64,000 bases of DNA from an uncultured Lentisphaeria bacterium. GTDB taxonomy: Bacteria; Verrucomicrobiota; Lentisphaeria; Victivallales; Victivallaceae. Within the stretch, counting starts at the first letter, position 1, and the number at the start of each line of letters is the position of its first letter. The stretch lies in assembly GCA_949298075.1 (NCBI GenBank), contig CASFVA010000070.1, forward strand, positions 1-64,000, read 5' to 3'. Below the pieces are notes generated by a model. That model saw only the letters and a program-made list of their open reading frames with translations. It was not told the origin of the DNA and searched no databases. Below, one piece after another: positions 42,878 to 52,913 of this stretch. The position numbers and the translations under genes are program-made.

Positions 42878-45800
42878 TCAACGGCCGCCGCCCTTTCCGG
42901 AACAGCGCTCCACCAGCTTCTGCACCGCCGTATAAAACGCCGGTATCAGCAGCGTTCCGCCAATGGCCGCAGCCAGCATGCCGCCGAACACGGCGGTGCC
43001 GAGCGAAACCCGACTGCCGGCCCCGGCACCGGTGGCGGCAACCAGCGGCCACACTCCGAGAATGAAGGAGATGGCGGTCATCAGCACGGCCCGGAAACGC
43101 AGACGGGCCGCATACAGCGCCGCCGCTTCGATCCCCATGCCGTTTTCGTGCCGGGACTTGGCGAACTCGACAATCAGGATGGCGGTCTTGCAGGCCAGTC
43201 CGAACAGCAGCACAAAGCCGACCTGGGTGTAGATGTTGTTGTCCACCCCGCCGAACCGGAGAAACACCAGCGACCCGAAAAAAGCCACCGGCACCGCCAG
43301 CAGCACCGCAACCGGAATCATCCAGCTCTCGTACTGGGCGACCAGGAAGAGGTACATGAAAAACAGCGCCAGCGCAAAAATCACCGCAATGAGCGGAATG
43401 TCCACTCCGGCGACCGTAATCGGCCGGCCCGCCGCCTTTTCCTGATAGGACATGTCGGTCCACTCGTACTTCATGCCGGCGGGCAGATGGCGTTCGGCCA
43501 GCTCCTCCATGGCCGCCATGGCCTGCCCGGTGCTGTAGCCGGGACGGTTCAGTCCGTTGATGGTCGCCGAGCTGTAGAGATTGAAGCGGCTGAGGTACTG
43601 CGGTGCAGTACGCCGCCGGACTTCGGCCAACGTGCCGAGCGGCACCATTTCCCCGGCGGAGTTGGGCACGAAAATGCCGCGGATGTCGTCCACGGTCCGG
43701 CGGTAATCCGCCGCCGCCTGGATTTCCACCTTGTACACCTTGCCGAACTTGTTGAAATCGTTGACGTAAGTGTAACCGGTCAACCCCTTGAGCGCCGTGT
43801 TGATCGCGTCAATGGACACCCCCAGCTTGAGCGCCTTTTCCCGGTCGATGTCCAGGTAGATCTGCGGGGTCTGCGACCGGAATGTGGAGTATGCCGTCAG
43901 AATTGCCGGATGCTTGACTGCTTCGGCGCAGAGCCGGCTGACGGCCGCCTCCAGCTCCTCCGGCCGGTTTCCGCCGGTGTCCTCGACCACAAAGGAGAAG
44001 CCGCCGGCAGTGCCGATGCCCTGAATCACCGGCAGTCCGAAAGCGGAAACGACGGCGTCGCGTTCCTGCCGGAACAGCGCATTGAGCCGGGCGATGACGG
44101 CATTCTGGCTCAGTTCCGGAGTCTGGCGCTCCTCCCAGGGAGCCAGAGAAACGAGGATCAGGCCGTTGTTGGAGGCCAGCGAAGAACTCAGAATGCTGTA
44201 CCCCGGCACCGTCATGACGTCCCTGACACCGGGCAGCCGGCGGATTTTCTCCTCAAGCCGGGCGGTGACAGCCCGGGTCCGGGGCAGGCTGGCCGCATCG
44301 GGCAGCTGGATGTTGACAAAAATCTTGCCCTGGTCCTCGTCCGGAATGAATCCGGCGGGCAGCGCATTGTAGAGCCGGACGCAGAGCAGCATCAATCCGG
44401 CGTAAAGCACCAGCATCACAAACGAACGCCGGATGATGAATCCCGCCGCCGCGGAGTAGCGCGCCGTCAGCCAGTCGAAAGCGCGGTTGAACCACCTGAA
44501 AAGGATGAATCCTTCCGCCCGGCCGGTTCCGCCCGGCTTCAGAATCAGGGCGCTGAGCGCCGGACTCAGGGTCAGCGCGTTGACGCTCGAAAGCGCCACC
44601 GCCACCGAAATCGTCACGCCGAACTGCCGGTACATTTCACCGGTGATGCCGGGCAGAAAACAAACCGGAACAAACATCGCCAGCAGCACGGCGGTGGTGG
44701 CGATCACCGGTCCGGTCACCTCTTCCATGGAACGGATGGCCGCGGATCGCGGATCGAGTCCCTCGTCCAGCAGCCGGCTGACGTTTTCAATCACCACGAT
44801 GGCGTCGTCCACCACGATGCCGATGGCGAGGATGAGTCCGAACAGCGTAATGAGATTGATGGTGTAGCCGATCACCGCCATCACGGCAAAGGTGCCGATC
44901 AGCGATACCGGAATCGCCACCGTCGGCACCAGGGTGGCCCGCCAGTCCTGCAGAAAGAGAAAAGTCACCAGAATCACCAGCAGCACGGCCTCAAAAAGCG
45001 TTGCTCCGACTTCGCTGATCGACGCGGTGATAAAGTCGGTAGTATCGAAGGGCACCGCAAAATCCATGCCCTCCGGGAACCTGCTCCGCAGTTCATCCAG
45101 TCGCTCCTTCACCGCCTCGGCAATGGCGATGCCGTTGGCACTGTTGAGCTGATAGACCGCCAGCAGCGCGGCGGGACGACCGTTGTAAGTGCTTTCCGAG
45201 TCGTAATTTTCCGCGCCGAGCTCAACCCGGGCGATGTCGCGGATCCGGACCTGCTCGCCGTGTTCCGTGGCGCGCACCACGATGTCGCCGAATTCCGCGG
45301 CCGATTCCAGCCGCCCGCGGGTCTGCAGGGAATAGCGGAATTTCTGGTCGTCGCCGGAGGGAGCGCCCCCAAGCGCTCCGGAGGAAACCTGAACATTCTG
45401 GGAATTGAGCGCGGCAATCACCTCGTCGACCGTCAGCCTCAGAGCGGCCATGCGGTCGGCGTCAAGCCAGATGCGCATGGCATACTTGCGTTCGCTCAGC
45501 AGCGCCACGTCGCCCACCCCCGGGATGCGGGCAATTTCGTCCTTGAGGTAGATCGAACAGTAATTGTTGAGAAACAGCGAGTCGTACCGGCCGTCGGGCG
45601 AATAAAGTGCCACCACCAGCAGCATGCCCGGAGACTTCTCCTTGACAATCACGCTCTGGCGCCGGACTTCCTCGGGCAGCTGGGCGTTGGCCCAGTTGAC
45701 CCGGTTCTGAGTGTTGACCGTATTGGCATCGCCATCCGATCCGATGTCGAAAGTGACGGTGATCGCGGCGCTGCCGGTGTCGGTCGCCGTGCTCGAAACG

Positions 45801-46033
45801 TAAAGCATCCGCTTGACTCCGTTGATCTGGGCCTCGATCGGTTCGATTACGGTTTCCAGAACGGTGGCGGCGTCAGCGCCCGGATAGGTGGTGGTGATGG
45901 CCACCTGCCCCGGAGTGATGTCGGGATACTGGGTGACCGGCAGTGTGAACACCGCCACCAGTCCGGCCAGCGAAATCACAATCGAAATGACAAAGGCGAA
46001 ACGGGGCCGCTCAATGAAAAACCGGCTGATCAT
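42878..46033 (-). CDS. RND-family multidrug efflux transporter (AcrB/HAE1 type)
   Basis: 1051 residues, the normal length, with twelve membrane helices and two large periplasmic loops. Visible are the N-terminal FFIERPRFAFVISIVISLAG, the proton-relay Asp pair in GLILAIGIVVDDAIVVIENV, GFIPDEDQGKIFVN, and the C-terminal LLFGLACKTAILIVEFAK. The ATG overlaps the adaptor stop by 4 bases. It forms a pump with the adaptor encoded next to it; no TolC-like outer-membrane channel gene is in the window. Substrate range is unknown. Confidence 0.94.
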   Translation of the reverse strand: MISRFFIERPRFAFVISIVISLAGLVAVFTLPVTQYPDITPGQVAITTTYPGADAATVLETVIEPIEAQINGVKRMLYVSSTATDTGSAAITVTFDIGSDGDANTVNTQNRVNWANAQLPEEVRRQSVIVKEKSPGMLLVVALYSPDGRYDSLFLNNYCSIYLKDEIARIPGVGDVALLSERKYAMRIWLDADRMAALRLTVDEVIAALNSQNVQVSSGALGGAPSGDDQKFRYSLQTRGRLESAAEFGDIVVRATEHGEQVRIRDIARVELGAENYDSESTYNGRPAALLAVYQLNSANGIAIAEAVKERLDELRSRFPEGMDFAVPFDTTDFITASISEVGATLFEAVLLVILVTFLFLQDWRATLVPTVAIPVSLIGTFAVMAVIGYTINLITLFGLILAIGIVVDDAIVVIENVSRLLDEGLDPRSAAIRSMEEVTGPVIATTAVLLAMFVPVCFLPGITGEMYRQFGVTISVAVALSSVNALTLSPALSALILKPGGTGRAEGFILFRWFNRAFDWLTARYSAAAGFIIRRSFVMLVLYAGLMLLCVRLYNALPAGFIPDEDQGKIFVNIQLPDAASLPRTRAVTARLEEKIRRLPGVRDVMTVPGYSILSSSLASNNGLILVSLAPWEERQTPELSQNAVIARLNALFRQERDAVVSAFGLPVIQGIGTAGGFSFVVEDTGGNRPEELEAAVSRLCAEAVKHPAILTAYSTFRSQTPQIYLDIDREKALKLGVSIDAINTALKGLTGYTYVNDFNKFGKVYKVEIQAAADYRRTVDDIRGIFVPNSAGEMVPLGTLAEVRRRTAPQYLSRFNLYSSATINGLNRPGYSTGQAMAAMEELAERHLPAGMKYEWTDMSYQEKAAGRPITVAGVDIPLIAVIFALALFFMYLFLVAQYESWMIPVAVLLAVPVAFFGSLVFLRFGGVDNNIYTQVGFVLLFGLACKTAILIVEFAKSRHENGMGIEAAALYAARLRFRAVLMTAISFILGVWPLVAATGAGAGSRVSLGTAVFGGMLAAAIGGTLLIPAFYTAVQKLVERCSGKGGGR

Positions 46034-47187
46034 TTCCGCTCTCCGGCCGGTGGAGGATCCGAGGACTCCGAAGCCGGAGCGGCGGCCTCGCGCCGGGGCA
46101 GCGGGGTCACCCTGGTTCCGGGACGGATCCGCTGAGCGCCGGCGGCAATCACCCGTTCTCCGGACTGCAGTCCGGACTCAATCACCACCCTGGAGTCAAA
46201 ACGGTATCCGGCGGCGAGGTCGCGCCGGCGGACCACTCCGCCGGCATCGACGACGTAGACGTATTCGCCAACCTGGTCGGACATCAACACCTCTTCGGGC
46301 AGCGTCAGCGCCATCCGCCCGGTCCGGGGCTCCAGCCGGATCCGCACAAACATGCCGGGGACCAGTTCCCGGTCGGGATTGGGGAACTGCGCCTGCATGC
46401 GCAGCGTACCGGTCGAGGCATTGAGCTGATTGTTCCAGAATGAAACCGTGCCGGAATGCCGGTATTCCGCGCCGTCCTGGGTGAAAAGCCGCGCCACATG
46501 GTTCCGGCCGCGACCGGGACTTTTCATAAGCGCCAGCAGATCGGGTTCGCCCAGCACGAATTCCACCCGAACCGGGTCGGTCTTGACCACAGTGGCCAGC
46601 GGTCCTGAACTCAGGTTGACCAGATTGCCTTCGCTCCGGGAGCTGATGCCGATCCAGCCGTCAAACGGAGCGTAAATTTTGGTGTAGCCCAAGTCCTGAC
46701 GGGCCAGGGCCAACTGCGCCTCGGCCGCCTTGACCCGGGCTTCAGCCTCCAGTTTCAGCGTGGCCGCGGCATCATAAGCCCGCTCACTGGTGGCCTCCCT
46801 GCCGCGCAGGGTGCTCTGGCGGTCGTATTCGACCTGGGCGTTTTTCAATCCGGCCCGGGCCTGTTCCAGCCCGGCCTCGGCGCTGCTGACCCGGGCGGCG
46901 TAAATTTCAGGTTCGATCTCGTAGAGCAGCGCACCGGCTTTCACCGCCTGTCCCTCAGCGAAATGCCGCTTGCGCAGAAAACCCTCCACCCGCGCCACCA
47001 ACTGGACTTCATCACAGGCCTTGACTTCGGCAATCCGGGTGAGTCCCTCGCGCACTTCGCACTCGGTCGCAGTGATGACTTCCACCTCCGGATCCGGCGC
47101 GGCCGACTGCGGCTCCGGGCGGTCGCAGCCGGCCGCCAGCAGTGTCAGAACCGCCCAAACGGTTGAAAACCTCACAATGCCTTTCAT
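46030..47187 (-). CDS. RND efflux periplasmic adaptor lipoprotein (AcrA-like)
   Basis: 385 residues with a lipoprotein signal (FSTVWAVLTLLAAGCDRPEP). The membrane-fusion-protein order follows: a lipoyl half (VQLVARVEGFLRKRHFAEGQ), an alpha-hairpin (VSSAEAGLEQARAGLKNAQV), the second lipoyl half (LGYTKIYAPFDGWIGISS), a beta-barrel and a C-terminal domain. The ATG at 47187 is chosen so that the protein begins with the signal peptide. It links the RND pump to an outer-membrane channel. folD ends 11 bases upstream of it. Confidence 0.92.
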   Translation of the reverse strand: MKGIVRFSTVWAVLTLLAAGCDRPEPQSAAPDPEVEVITATECEVREGLTRIAEVKACDEVQLVARVEGFLRKRHFAEGQAVKAGALLYEIEPEIYAARVSSAEAGLEQARAGLKNAQVEYDRQSTLRGREATSERAYDAAATLKLEAEARVKAAEAQLALARQDLGYTKIYAPFDGWIGISSRSEGNLVNLSSGPLATVVKTDPVRVEFVLGEPDLLALMKSPGRGRNHVARLFTQDGAEYRHSGTVSFWNNQLNASTGTLRMQAQFPNPDRELVPGMFVRIRLEPRTGRMALTLPEEVLMSDQVGEYVYVVDAGGVVRRRDLAAGYRFDSRVVIESGLQSGERVIAAGAQRIRPGTRVTPLPRREAAAPASESSDPPPAGERK

Positions 47188-47198
47188 CGGTCCGCCAC

Positions 47199-48092
47199 TC
47201 ATCTGCACATCCTCAAATGCAGCATGGCCGCGGTGACCGCGTTGCGCATGAGCACCGCCACGGTCATCGGACCGACCCCGCCGGGAACCGGCGTGATGGC
47301 CGACGCGATTTCCACCGCCTCGTCAAAATTGACGTCTCCGGTCAGCCGGCTCCGTCCGGTGTCCGGATCGACCACCCGGTTGATTCCGACGTCAATGACC
47401 ACCGCTCCCGGCTTGATCCAGTTGCCGGTGACGAAATTCGGACGGCCGATCGCCGCGATCAGAATGTCGGCCTGCCGGGCGTAGCGCTCCGGCTCAACCG
47501 TTCCGGAGTGCACCACCGTGACTGTGGCGTTGGCTCCGGCGGCCTTCTGCATCAGCAGCGCGGCCATCGGTTTGCCGACGATGTTGCTGCGTCCGACAAC
47601 CACCGCGTGCTTCCCGGCAGGATCACAGCCGGAACGCCGCAGCAGTTCCATGACTCCCCAGGGCGTGCACGGCCGGAATCCGCTGTCGTGGCCGATAAGC
47701 AGGCGGCCGACGTTGCGCTCGGAAAAACAATCGACGTCCTTGTCCGGATCAATCGCCCGGATCACCTCCGCCTCGTCCACCTGGGGAGGCGGCGGCGACT
47801 GCACCAGAATTCCGTCGACCGCCGGATCGGCGTTGAGTCGCGCCACCAGTTCCAGCACCTCGGCGGTCGTCGCCGTCGCCGGCAGCCGATGCAGTTCGGA
47901 ACGGATTCCGGTCTCGGCGCTGGTCCTGATCTTGTTGCGCACATAAACCTGGGACGCCGGATCATCGCCCACCAGCACCACTGCCAGACCGGGCTGCCGG
48001 TAAAATTCACCGGCCACCCGGAACGCCAGCTCCCGGGTTTCAGCATTGAATTCGGCCGCAATGGCCTTGCCGTCGATAATTTTTGCCGTCAT
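47199..48092 (-). CDS. folD: Bifunctional methylene-THF dehydrogenase / methenyl-THF cyclohydrolase
   Basis: FolD interconverts 5,10-methylene-, methenyl- and 10-formyl-THF. The 297 residues show [14 protein letters not shown] with the catalytic Lys equivalent, [40 protein letters not shown], the NADP-binding [17 protein letters not shown], and [17 protein letters not shown]. One carbon metabolism; unrelated to the efflux genes that follow except by position. Confidence 0.95.
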   Translation of the reverse strand: MTAKIIDGKAIAAEFNAETRELAFRVAGEFYRQPGLAVVLVGDDPASQVYVRNKIRTSAETGIRSELHRLPATATTAEVLELVARLNADPAVDGILVQSPPPPQVDEAEVIRAIDPDKDVDCFSERNVGRLLIGHDSGFRPCTPWGVMELLRRSGCDPAGKHAVVVGRSNIVGKPMAALLMQKAAGANATVTVVHSGTVEPERYARQADILIAAIGRPNFVTGNWIKPGAVVIDVGINRVVDPDTGRSRLTGDVNFDEAVEIASAITPVPGGVGPMTVAVLMRNAVTAAMLHLRMCR

Positions 48093-48126
48093 AAACCTGT
48101 CCTGTAATGAAAAAAAGTGAAATTCA

Positions 48127-48756
48127 TCATTGTGCCATGCCCCGGGCCAGCCGCAGCAGAATCAGCCGCAGGTGCTGGATGGTCTGACAATAATCCTGCG
48201 CCTTTTCACCGGCAAACCGCGTGTTGCCGGAACCGGAATAACGCCGGAGCCGTTCGAGGTTGGAGTTGGTACGGTCGGTCAGCCAGACTTCATAATTGCC
48301 CGGATCGATGTTCAGCAGAGTGGGCCGCTGGTTGCGGCGTTTCCGGGCCGCCCGGTCCGAATCCCCGCCGGACTCCGCCTCGCGCTCCCGCAGGTCGCGC
48401 AGAAACTCCGACCGGTACTCACGCAGAGAGGTGCGTTCCAACCGCGGCGGGCGGCCGTCGAAATGTTCCGGCGAAAAATCATGAAACAGACTCTTGAGCC
48501 GCAAGGCTTCCTGAGCGATGTTGTTCTTGAGACCCGGACGCAGTTCGGCCTGAATCCGACGGGCATGTTCGGCCAGTTCGTCCAGCAGCTTTTCAGCTGA
48601 GTTCCAGGCGGTGCTGTCATGCAGCGACACCGCCGCCGACCAGAAAACGATCTCCACCCGGTCCAGCTGCCGCTCAAATTTCTCCAGGTCGGCCGCCCCC
48701 GCGCAACAACAGACCGCAGCCGCGCACGCGACGGCCCAGCGCCGGAACCCGCTCAT
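48127..48756 (-). CDS. Exported helical protein of unknown function
   Basis: 209 residues with a cysteine-rich signal peptide ([19 protein letters not shown]). The rest is charged and mostly helical ([55 protein letters not shown]). No family is recognised. GAGGAG precedes the ATG, which overlaps the HIT-protein stop by 4 bases. folD follows after 34 bases. Confidence 0.65.
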   Translation of the reverse strand: MSGFRRWAVACAAAVCCCAGAADLEKFERQLDRVEIVFWSAAVSLHDSTAWNSAEKLLDELAEHARRIQAELRPGLKNNIAQEALRLKSLFHDFSPEHFDGRPPRLERTSLREYRSEFLRDLREREAESGGDSDRAARKRRNQRPTLLNIDPGNYEVWLTDRTNSNLERLRRYSGSGNTRFAGEKAQDYCQTIQHLRLILLRLARGMAQ

Positions 48757-49187
48757 GACTCCTCTCCGAGATCGGCGGCCAGCCGGGCCGACACCCCGGC
48801 GGCAATTTCCGCCATGCGCCCTTCCGGATACTTAAGCTGCCGCCAGTTCCAATGGAACCCGTCTTCGGCCTGGCGCGGAACCACATGCAAATGCGCGTGC
48901 ATGACCACCTGTCCCGCGGCCGCTCCGTCGGCCAGATGCAGATTATAGGCGTCGTAATCGCATTTGCGGCGCAGGGCCACCCCGATCCGGCTGCCGATGT
49001 GGAACATCCGGCCCGCCACCGCTTCCGGAATGGTCGACGCCGACTGGTGATGTTCCTTCGGAATCACCAGCGTGTGACCGAAGTTGATCGGGGAAATATC
49101 CAGAAAGGCAAACACCAGATCATCCTCGTAAATTTTGACGCTGGGGATCTCCCCCCGGACGATTTTGCAGAAAATGCAGTCGTTCAT
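48753..49187 (-). CDS. HIT-family nucleotide hydrolase (Hint-like)
   Basis: 144 residues. CIFCKIVRGEIPSVKIYED at the N terminus carries the zinc Cys pair of many HIT proteins, and the histidine triad is MHAHLHVVPR near the C terminus. Such proteins hydrolyse AMP-linked phosphoramidates. The ATG at 49187 has AAGGAG upstream; it follows the ktrA stop directly. The C-terminal tail of about 35 residues is longer than in the smallest Hint proteins. Confidence 0.9.
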   Translation of the reverse strand: MNDCIFCKIVRGEIPSVKIYEDDLVFAFLDISPINFGHTLVIPKEHHQSASTIPEAVAGRMFHIGSRIGVALRRKCDYDAYNLHLADGAAAGQVVMHAHLHVVPRQAEDGFHWNWRQLKYPEGRMAEIAAGVSARLAADLGEES

Positions 49188-49188
49188 C

Positions 49189-49848
49189 TTATTTCTTCTC
49201 CTTGAAAAGTTCCGCAATCGACTCCTTGCTGCCGAAAACCGTGAGCATGTCACCCCGTCCCAGCACCGTGTCCGGTCCCGGCGCGCTCTCCACAGTACTG
49301 CCGGGTTCGCGGCGCAACAGCACCGTAATCTGCGCGGTTCGCCGCAAATCAAGTTCCCGCAGCGACTTGCCGGCCAGGTGCCCGGGCGTGACCACTTCGG
49401 CGATCGCCGAGCCCTTGAATTCAAACAGATCCGCGATGTTGGCCAGCGACAGACGCCGCGACAGCCGCTCGGCGACATCCTGCTCGGGCTGAATCACCTC
49501 GTCGGCTCCGAGCCGGTAAAGAATCCGCTCCTGAATGTCGCTGTTGGCCTTGGCCAGCACCCGGCGCACCCCTTCCTGCTTGAGCAGGGTAAGCGCGAGC
49601 ACCTGTTTCTCGAAGTGAGAACTCATTCCGAGAATCACGGCGTCAAAGCGGCTCACATCCAGTTCGTGCATCGCCTCTTCGTTGGCGGCGTCGGCCACCA
49701 CCGCCTGGGTGACTTTGTCGCGCATGTCGTCAATGCGCTGCGCGTTGATGTCGCAAACCAGCACTGCATTGCCGCTCCGGACCAGCTCTATGGCGAGCTT
49801 GGTTCCGAAGGAGCCGAGTCCGAAAATCGCATAACTGTTTCTTGCCAT
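49189..49848 (-). CDS. ktrA: Potassium uptake regulatory subunit (KtrA/TrkA-like, RCK)
   Basis: 219 residues: a Rossmann-type RCK_N domain (YAIFGLGSFGTKLAIELVRSG, VLVCDINAQRIDDM, DAVILGMSSHFEKQV) and a C-terminal RCK_C domain (LAGKSLRELDLRRTAQITVL, RGDMLTVFGSKESI). It gates the KtrB channel in response to nucleotides. It is encoded immediately after the ktrB gene, 32 bases downstream. Confidence 0.92.
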   Translation of the reverse strand: MARNSYAIFGLGSFGTKLAIELVRSGNAVLVCDINAQRIDDMRDKVTQAVVADAANEEAMHELDVSRFDAVILGMSSHFEKQVLALTLLKQEGVRRVLAKANSDIQERILYRLGADEVIQPEQDVAERLSRRLSLANIADLFEFKGSAIAEVVTPGHLAGKSLRELDLRRTAQITVLLRREPGSTVESAPGPDTVLGRGDMLTVFGSKESIAELFKEKK

Positions 49849-49880
49849 GTTTGATCTCCCTGGTGATTGCCGCCGCGGCG

Positions 49881-51191
49881 TCAGCCGATGATGACGCGTT
49901 CCTGCGGATACCGCAGCTGTCCGGGTTTTTCGCGTCCGAGTAAAAACAGCATGATGGTGAACGGTCCCACCCGACCGATGTACATCAGAACCGATACGAA
50001 TAATTTGCCGGGCACCGTCAGATTCCCGGTGGTGCCCTGAATTGACAATCCGGTGGTGCTCAAAGCCGACGCCGCTTCAAAACAGGCGGCCAGCAGCGTG
50101 GCCCCGGGCGTCAGCAGCTGAATCACCGCGGAGCTGACGAAAAAGAGCAGCAGGAACAGCACAATTATGGTGAAGCCGCGCATCACAATTGCCGTCGGAA
50201 CCGCCCGTTTGAACATCAGCACATCGTTGTTGCCGGCAATGGTGTTCCAGATTGCCGCAACCGTAACGGCGATCGTACTGGTCTTGATGCCGCCGGCGGT
50301 CGATCCCGGCGATCCGCCGATCAGCATGAGCACGATGACAGTCATCAGCGTGACCGGCGGCAGCACATCGAGATTGAAGGTGGTGAATCCGGCTGTACGG
50401 GAACTGGCTGACAGGAACCAGGCGTCCAGCCAGCCGGGACGGAAACTGCCCGGCGCCCCCAGCAGGCGGATCAGCAGCCAGCCGGCCGCCAGCAGCAGCA
50501 CCGTGGCGGCGATCACCACTTTGGAGTGAACCCGGAGCCGGAGCTGCCGCCGCCGCAGCACCTGGCAGACATCGTAAACCACATAAACGCCGATGCCGCC
50601 CAGTACGAACAGGCCCGAACACCCCAGTTTGACCAGGGCGTGCTTGCCTTCAAGTCCGGCGTCGAACGGTCCCAGTCCGGCATTGCAGAAACTGCTGATT
50701 GCCAGATACACCGCGTTCCACAGCGATACAAGCCAGCGGTCGCCGCTCAGCAGCAGTCCGGCATAGATGACCACCGCGCCGACCGCTTCGACCGCAATCG
50801 TGAAATTGATGACCGTGCGGATGAATCCCTCAGTTCCCCGCAGCGAAAAATTGTCGTTGACGCTGGAAATCAGCAGGGCATTGCTGAACGACAGGCCGCG
50901 TCCGATCGCCAGCAGAATTGACGCACTCAACGCCATGATGCCGATGCCGCTGAGCTGAATCAGCAACGCGATGACCACCTGGCCGAATCCGGAAAAATTC
51001 TCCTGCGACACCACCGTAAGACCGGTCAGGCAGACCGCGCTGGTTGCAGTGAAGAGGGCGTCGCTCCAGTTCAGCGCCGGACCTCGCTCCACCGCCGCCG
51101 GCAGCATGAGCACCAGGGTGCCGATGACGATCAGCGTCGCAAACGAACTCAGAAACAGCAACTGTCCCCGGCGGACGATATTTGTCTGCAT
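49881..51191 (-). CDS. ktrB: KtrB/TrkH-family potassium transporter
   Basis: 436 residues with eight or more transmembrane helices in four repeated M1-P-M2 units. Selectivity-filter-like segments include TSAVCLTGLTVVS, SFCNAGLGPFD, SSRTAGFTTFNLD and ASALSTTGLSIQG, each holding the filter Gly. Together with KtrA it forms a Na+-dependent or K+ uptake channel in the inner membrane. Confidence 0.92.
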   Translation of the reverse strand: MQTNIVRRGQLLFLSSFATLIVIGTLVLMLPAAVERGPALNWSDALFTATSAVCLTGLTVVSQENFSGFGQVVIALLIQLSGIGIMALSASILLAIGRGLSFSNALLISSVNDNFSLRGTEGFIRTVINFTIAVEAVGAVVIYAGLLLSGDRWLVSLWNAVYLAISSFCNAGLGPFDAGLEGKHALVKLGCSGLFVLGGIGVYVVYDVCQVLRRRQLRLRVHSKVVIAATVLLLAAGWLLIRLLGAPGSFRPGWLDAWFLSASSRTAGFTTFNLDVLPPVTLMTVIVLMLIGGSPGSTAGGIKTSTIAVTVAAIWNTIAGNNDVLMFKRAVPTAIVMRGFTIIVLFLLLFFVSSAVIQLLTPGATLLAACFEAASALSTTGLSIQGTTGNLTVPGKLFVSVLMYIGRVGPFTIMLFLLGREKPGQLRYPQERVIIG

Positions 51192-51272
51192 AAACTCCCC
51201 ACTTCAACCGGTTCCGCCCCGGAACCGCCGCCGGACGCCCCGTGACAACCGGCCGGACTGCGTCCCGACTTT

Positions 51273-51812
51273 TTACCAGGCCTCGGTGACTCCGGCCACA
51301 ATGGATTTGCCGGCAGCCAGAATCGCCTGTCGCAAACCGTTGGTGCGGCTGGTTTCCATGTCCGGACCGGACATGAAAATCGCGGTTCCGGAGGCCGTGC
51401 TCGTCGGCACCAGCGGTTCCAGCCGACCAGGTATGATGACGGTGTACTCTATGGTTACCCCGACCTGCCACTCGTTCGGAATGTAGCGGTCGTCATCCTG
51501 TTCGCTGGAATATGTGCTCCAGGAACTTTCCGCAAAGGTGACTCCCATCACCCGGGCGTACAGCACACAGTCGGCCGTGCTCTCACTGACCAGCTTGAGC
51601 GAACCGTCGGTCACGAACTGCTCGCAGAGAATGCCGCGGACCTGGGCCGCCGCATTATAAGCCAGTGTCTCGTTGACCACCGGCGCCACCGCAATTGACT
51701 GAATCTGGGGGTGCATGAGACTGCCGACCTGATATCCGCACCCGGCCGTCAGAATCCAGCCCAGCACGGCCGCCGCTGTCCCCATCCGGCGGTATGAAAA
51801 AAATCTTCTCAC
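51273..51812 (-). CDS. lptE: LptE-like LPS-assembly lipoprotein
   Basis: 179 residues with a lipoprotein signal (AAVLGWILTAGCGYQVG). The domain begins with IQSIAVAPVVNETLAYNAA and includes CEQFVTDGSLKLVSE, the pattern of LptE, the outer-membrane lipoprotein that plugs LptD and helps LPS insertion. It overlaps the TPR gene stop by 4 bases and is near kdsD, which supports an LPS role. LptD is not in the window. Confidence 0.8.
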   Translation of the reverse strand: MRRFFSYRRMGTAAAVLGWILTAGCGYQVGSLMHPQIQSIAVAPVVNETLAYNAAAQVRGILCEQFVTDGSLKLVSESTADCVLYARVMGVTFAESSWSTYSSEQDDDRYIPNEWQVGVTIEYTVIIPGRLEPLVPTSTASGTAIFMSGPDMETSRTNGLRQAILAAGKSIVAGVTEAW

Positions 51813-52894
51813 GGTTTCACCTCTTCCGACTGCGGTTTGAGATCAGGCACCGGCAGCAGAAAGTGATTGCCGCCGGCCCCCGGCACGATCAGCACCCTGG
51901 CGGCCTCGGCCGGAATGGCGTAGGAATCGTAGGATGGAATGCGTTCGCCCTCGGTTTCCGGAAAATCTCCCGGTACAAAAGTGTCGTCCATCGCGGCCAG
52001 TTCAGCTTCGGAGCGCGGGGCGATGGCGCTTTCAGGATAATCGCGCACCACCCGGGCCAGATAGCGGGCCGCCACCGCCTCCCGGCCGTTCTTGCGGTAG
52101 AACTCCGCGGTCTCATAGAGCCGGGCAGCCTGAATATCCTTGCTTTCCAGCTGCTTACGCCTGGCCCACTCGTTTTCCTCGGCCTCGGGATAGCGCTTGC
52201 GGAACTCCGCCAGCACGTCCGACGCCTCGCGCACGTAACGGCCGTCGCCGTCGCCGCTGCGCGATAATTCAAACAGACCGTCGGCCAGTGCCAGATAGGC
52301 GTAACGGCACTCCGGCGCGCCGGGATGGTCCTTGATGAGGCGGCGGAGTTCAGCCAGCGACTTGTGAACCATGCCCTTTTCCTGATAGAGATAAGCCAGC
52401 CGCAGCCGCGCGGCCGGAGCGGCGGCGGCAAACGGCGCCCGGCTCAGCGCCTTTTCCAGAACCTCAATGCTCTTGTCGTCGCCGACCAGCCAGGGAATCC
52501 AGCGCAGACTCCAGTACATCGGATCACGCTTGCCGCGCCAGTATTCAGCCCCGATTTCAAACTCCCGGTCGATCATCTCTCCGAAACGGGCGTATTCCGG
52601 ATACTGCGTGAGCAGCGTTTCAATATCCTCGTATTCCCGGTAGAGCATGCCGCACATCCGCCAGGCGCCGATCCGGGCCAGTATGGAATTGGCCCGGATG
52701 GCGGTGGACTCCGCCAGCAGTTCGGATTCGCCAAAAAGCTTCGCCGCCCGGTAATAATCGCCGGCCAGATAGGCGTCCCGCCCCTCAAGATAGACCGCCG
52801 AGGCCTCGTCGTCCCCGGAGCCCAGCACCGGCAGCGCGATTCCCAGCATCAGACCGGCCAGCACGGTCCGGAGTAGAAACTTTTTCATCCGCAT
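51809..52894 (-). CDS. Exported TPR protein, BamD/YfiO-like
   Basis: 361 residues with a signal peptide (KKFLLRTVLAGLMLGIALPV). Tetratricopeptide-type helical pairs follow (YLAGDYYRAAKLFGESELLA, ARLRLAYLYQEKGMVHKSLA, YLALADGLFELSRS, AEFYRKNGREAVAARYLARV). Repeats of the kind RYLARVVRDYPESAIAP are typical of BamD-like outer-membrane assembly factors, but no lipobox is clear. The start ATG at 52894 sits behind GGGGGA. It is coupled to the lptE-like gene by 4 bases. Confidence 0.75.
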   Translation of the reverse strand: MRMKKFLLRTVLAGLMLGIALPVLGSGDDEASAVYLEGRDAYLAGDYYRAAKLFGESELLAESTAIRANSILARIGAWRMCGMLYREYEDIETLLTQYPEYARFGEMIDREFEIGAEYWRGKRDPMYWSLRWIPWLVGDDKSIEVLEKALSRAPFAAAAPAARLRLAYLYQEKGMVHKSLAELRRLIKDHPGAPECRYAYLALADGLFELSRSGDGDGRYVREASDVLAEFRKRYPEAEENEWARRKQLESKDIQAARLYETAEFYRKNGREAVAARYLARVVRDYPESAIAPRSEAELAAMDDTFVPGDFPETEGERIPSYDSYAIPAEAARVLIVPGAGGNHFLLPVPDLKPQSEEVKP

Positions 52895-52913
52895 GATTCC
52901 CCCGGTCGAATCG

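Noticed and set aside
42869-46135. Open rightward frame of more than 1000 codons opposite the RND transporter gene
   Set aside because: It is the antisense shadow of a well-matched RND gene in GC-rich DNA. Its translation is low-complexity and rich in His, Arg, Gln and Pro, with no family features.
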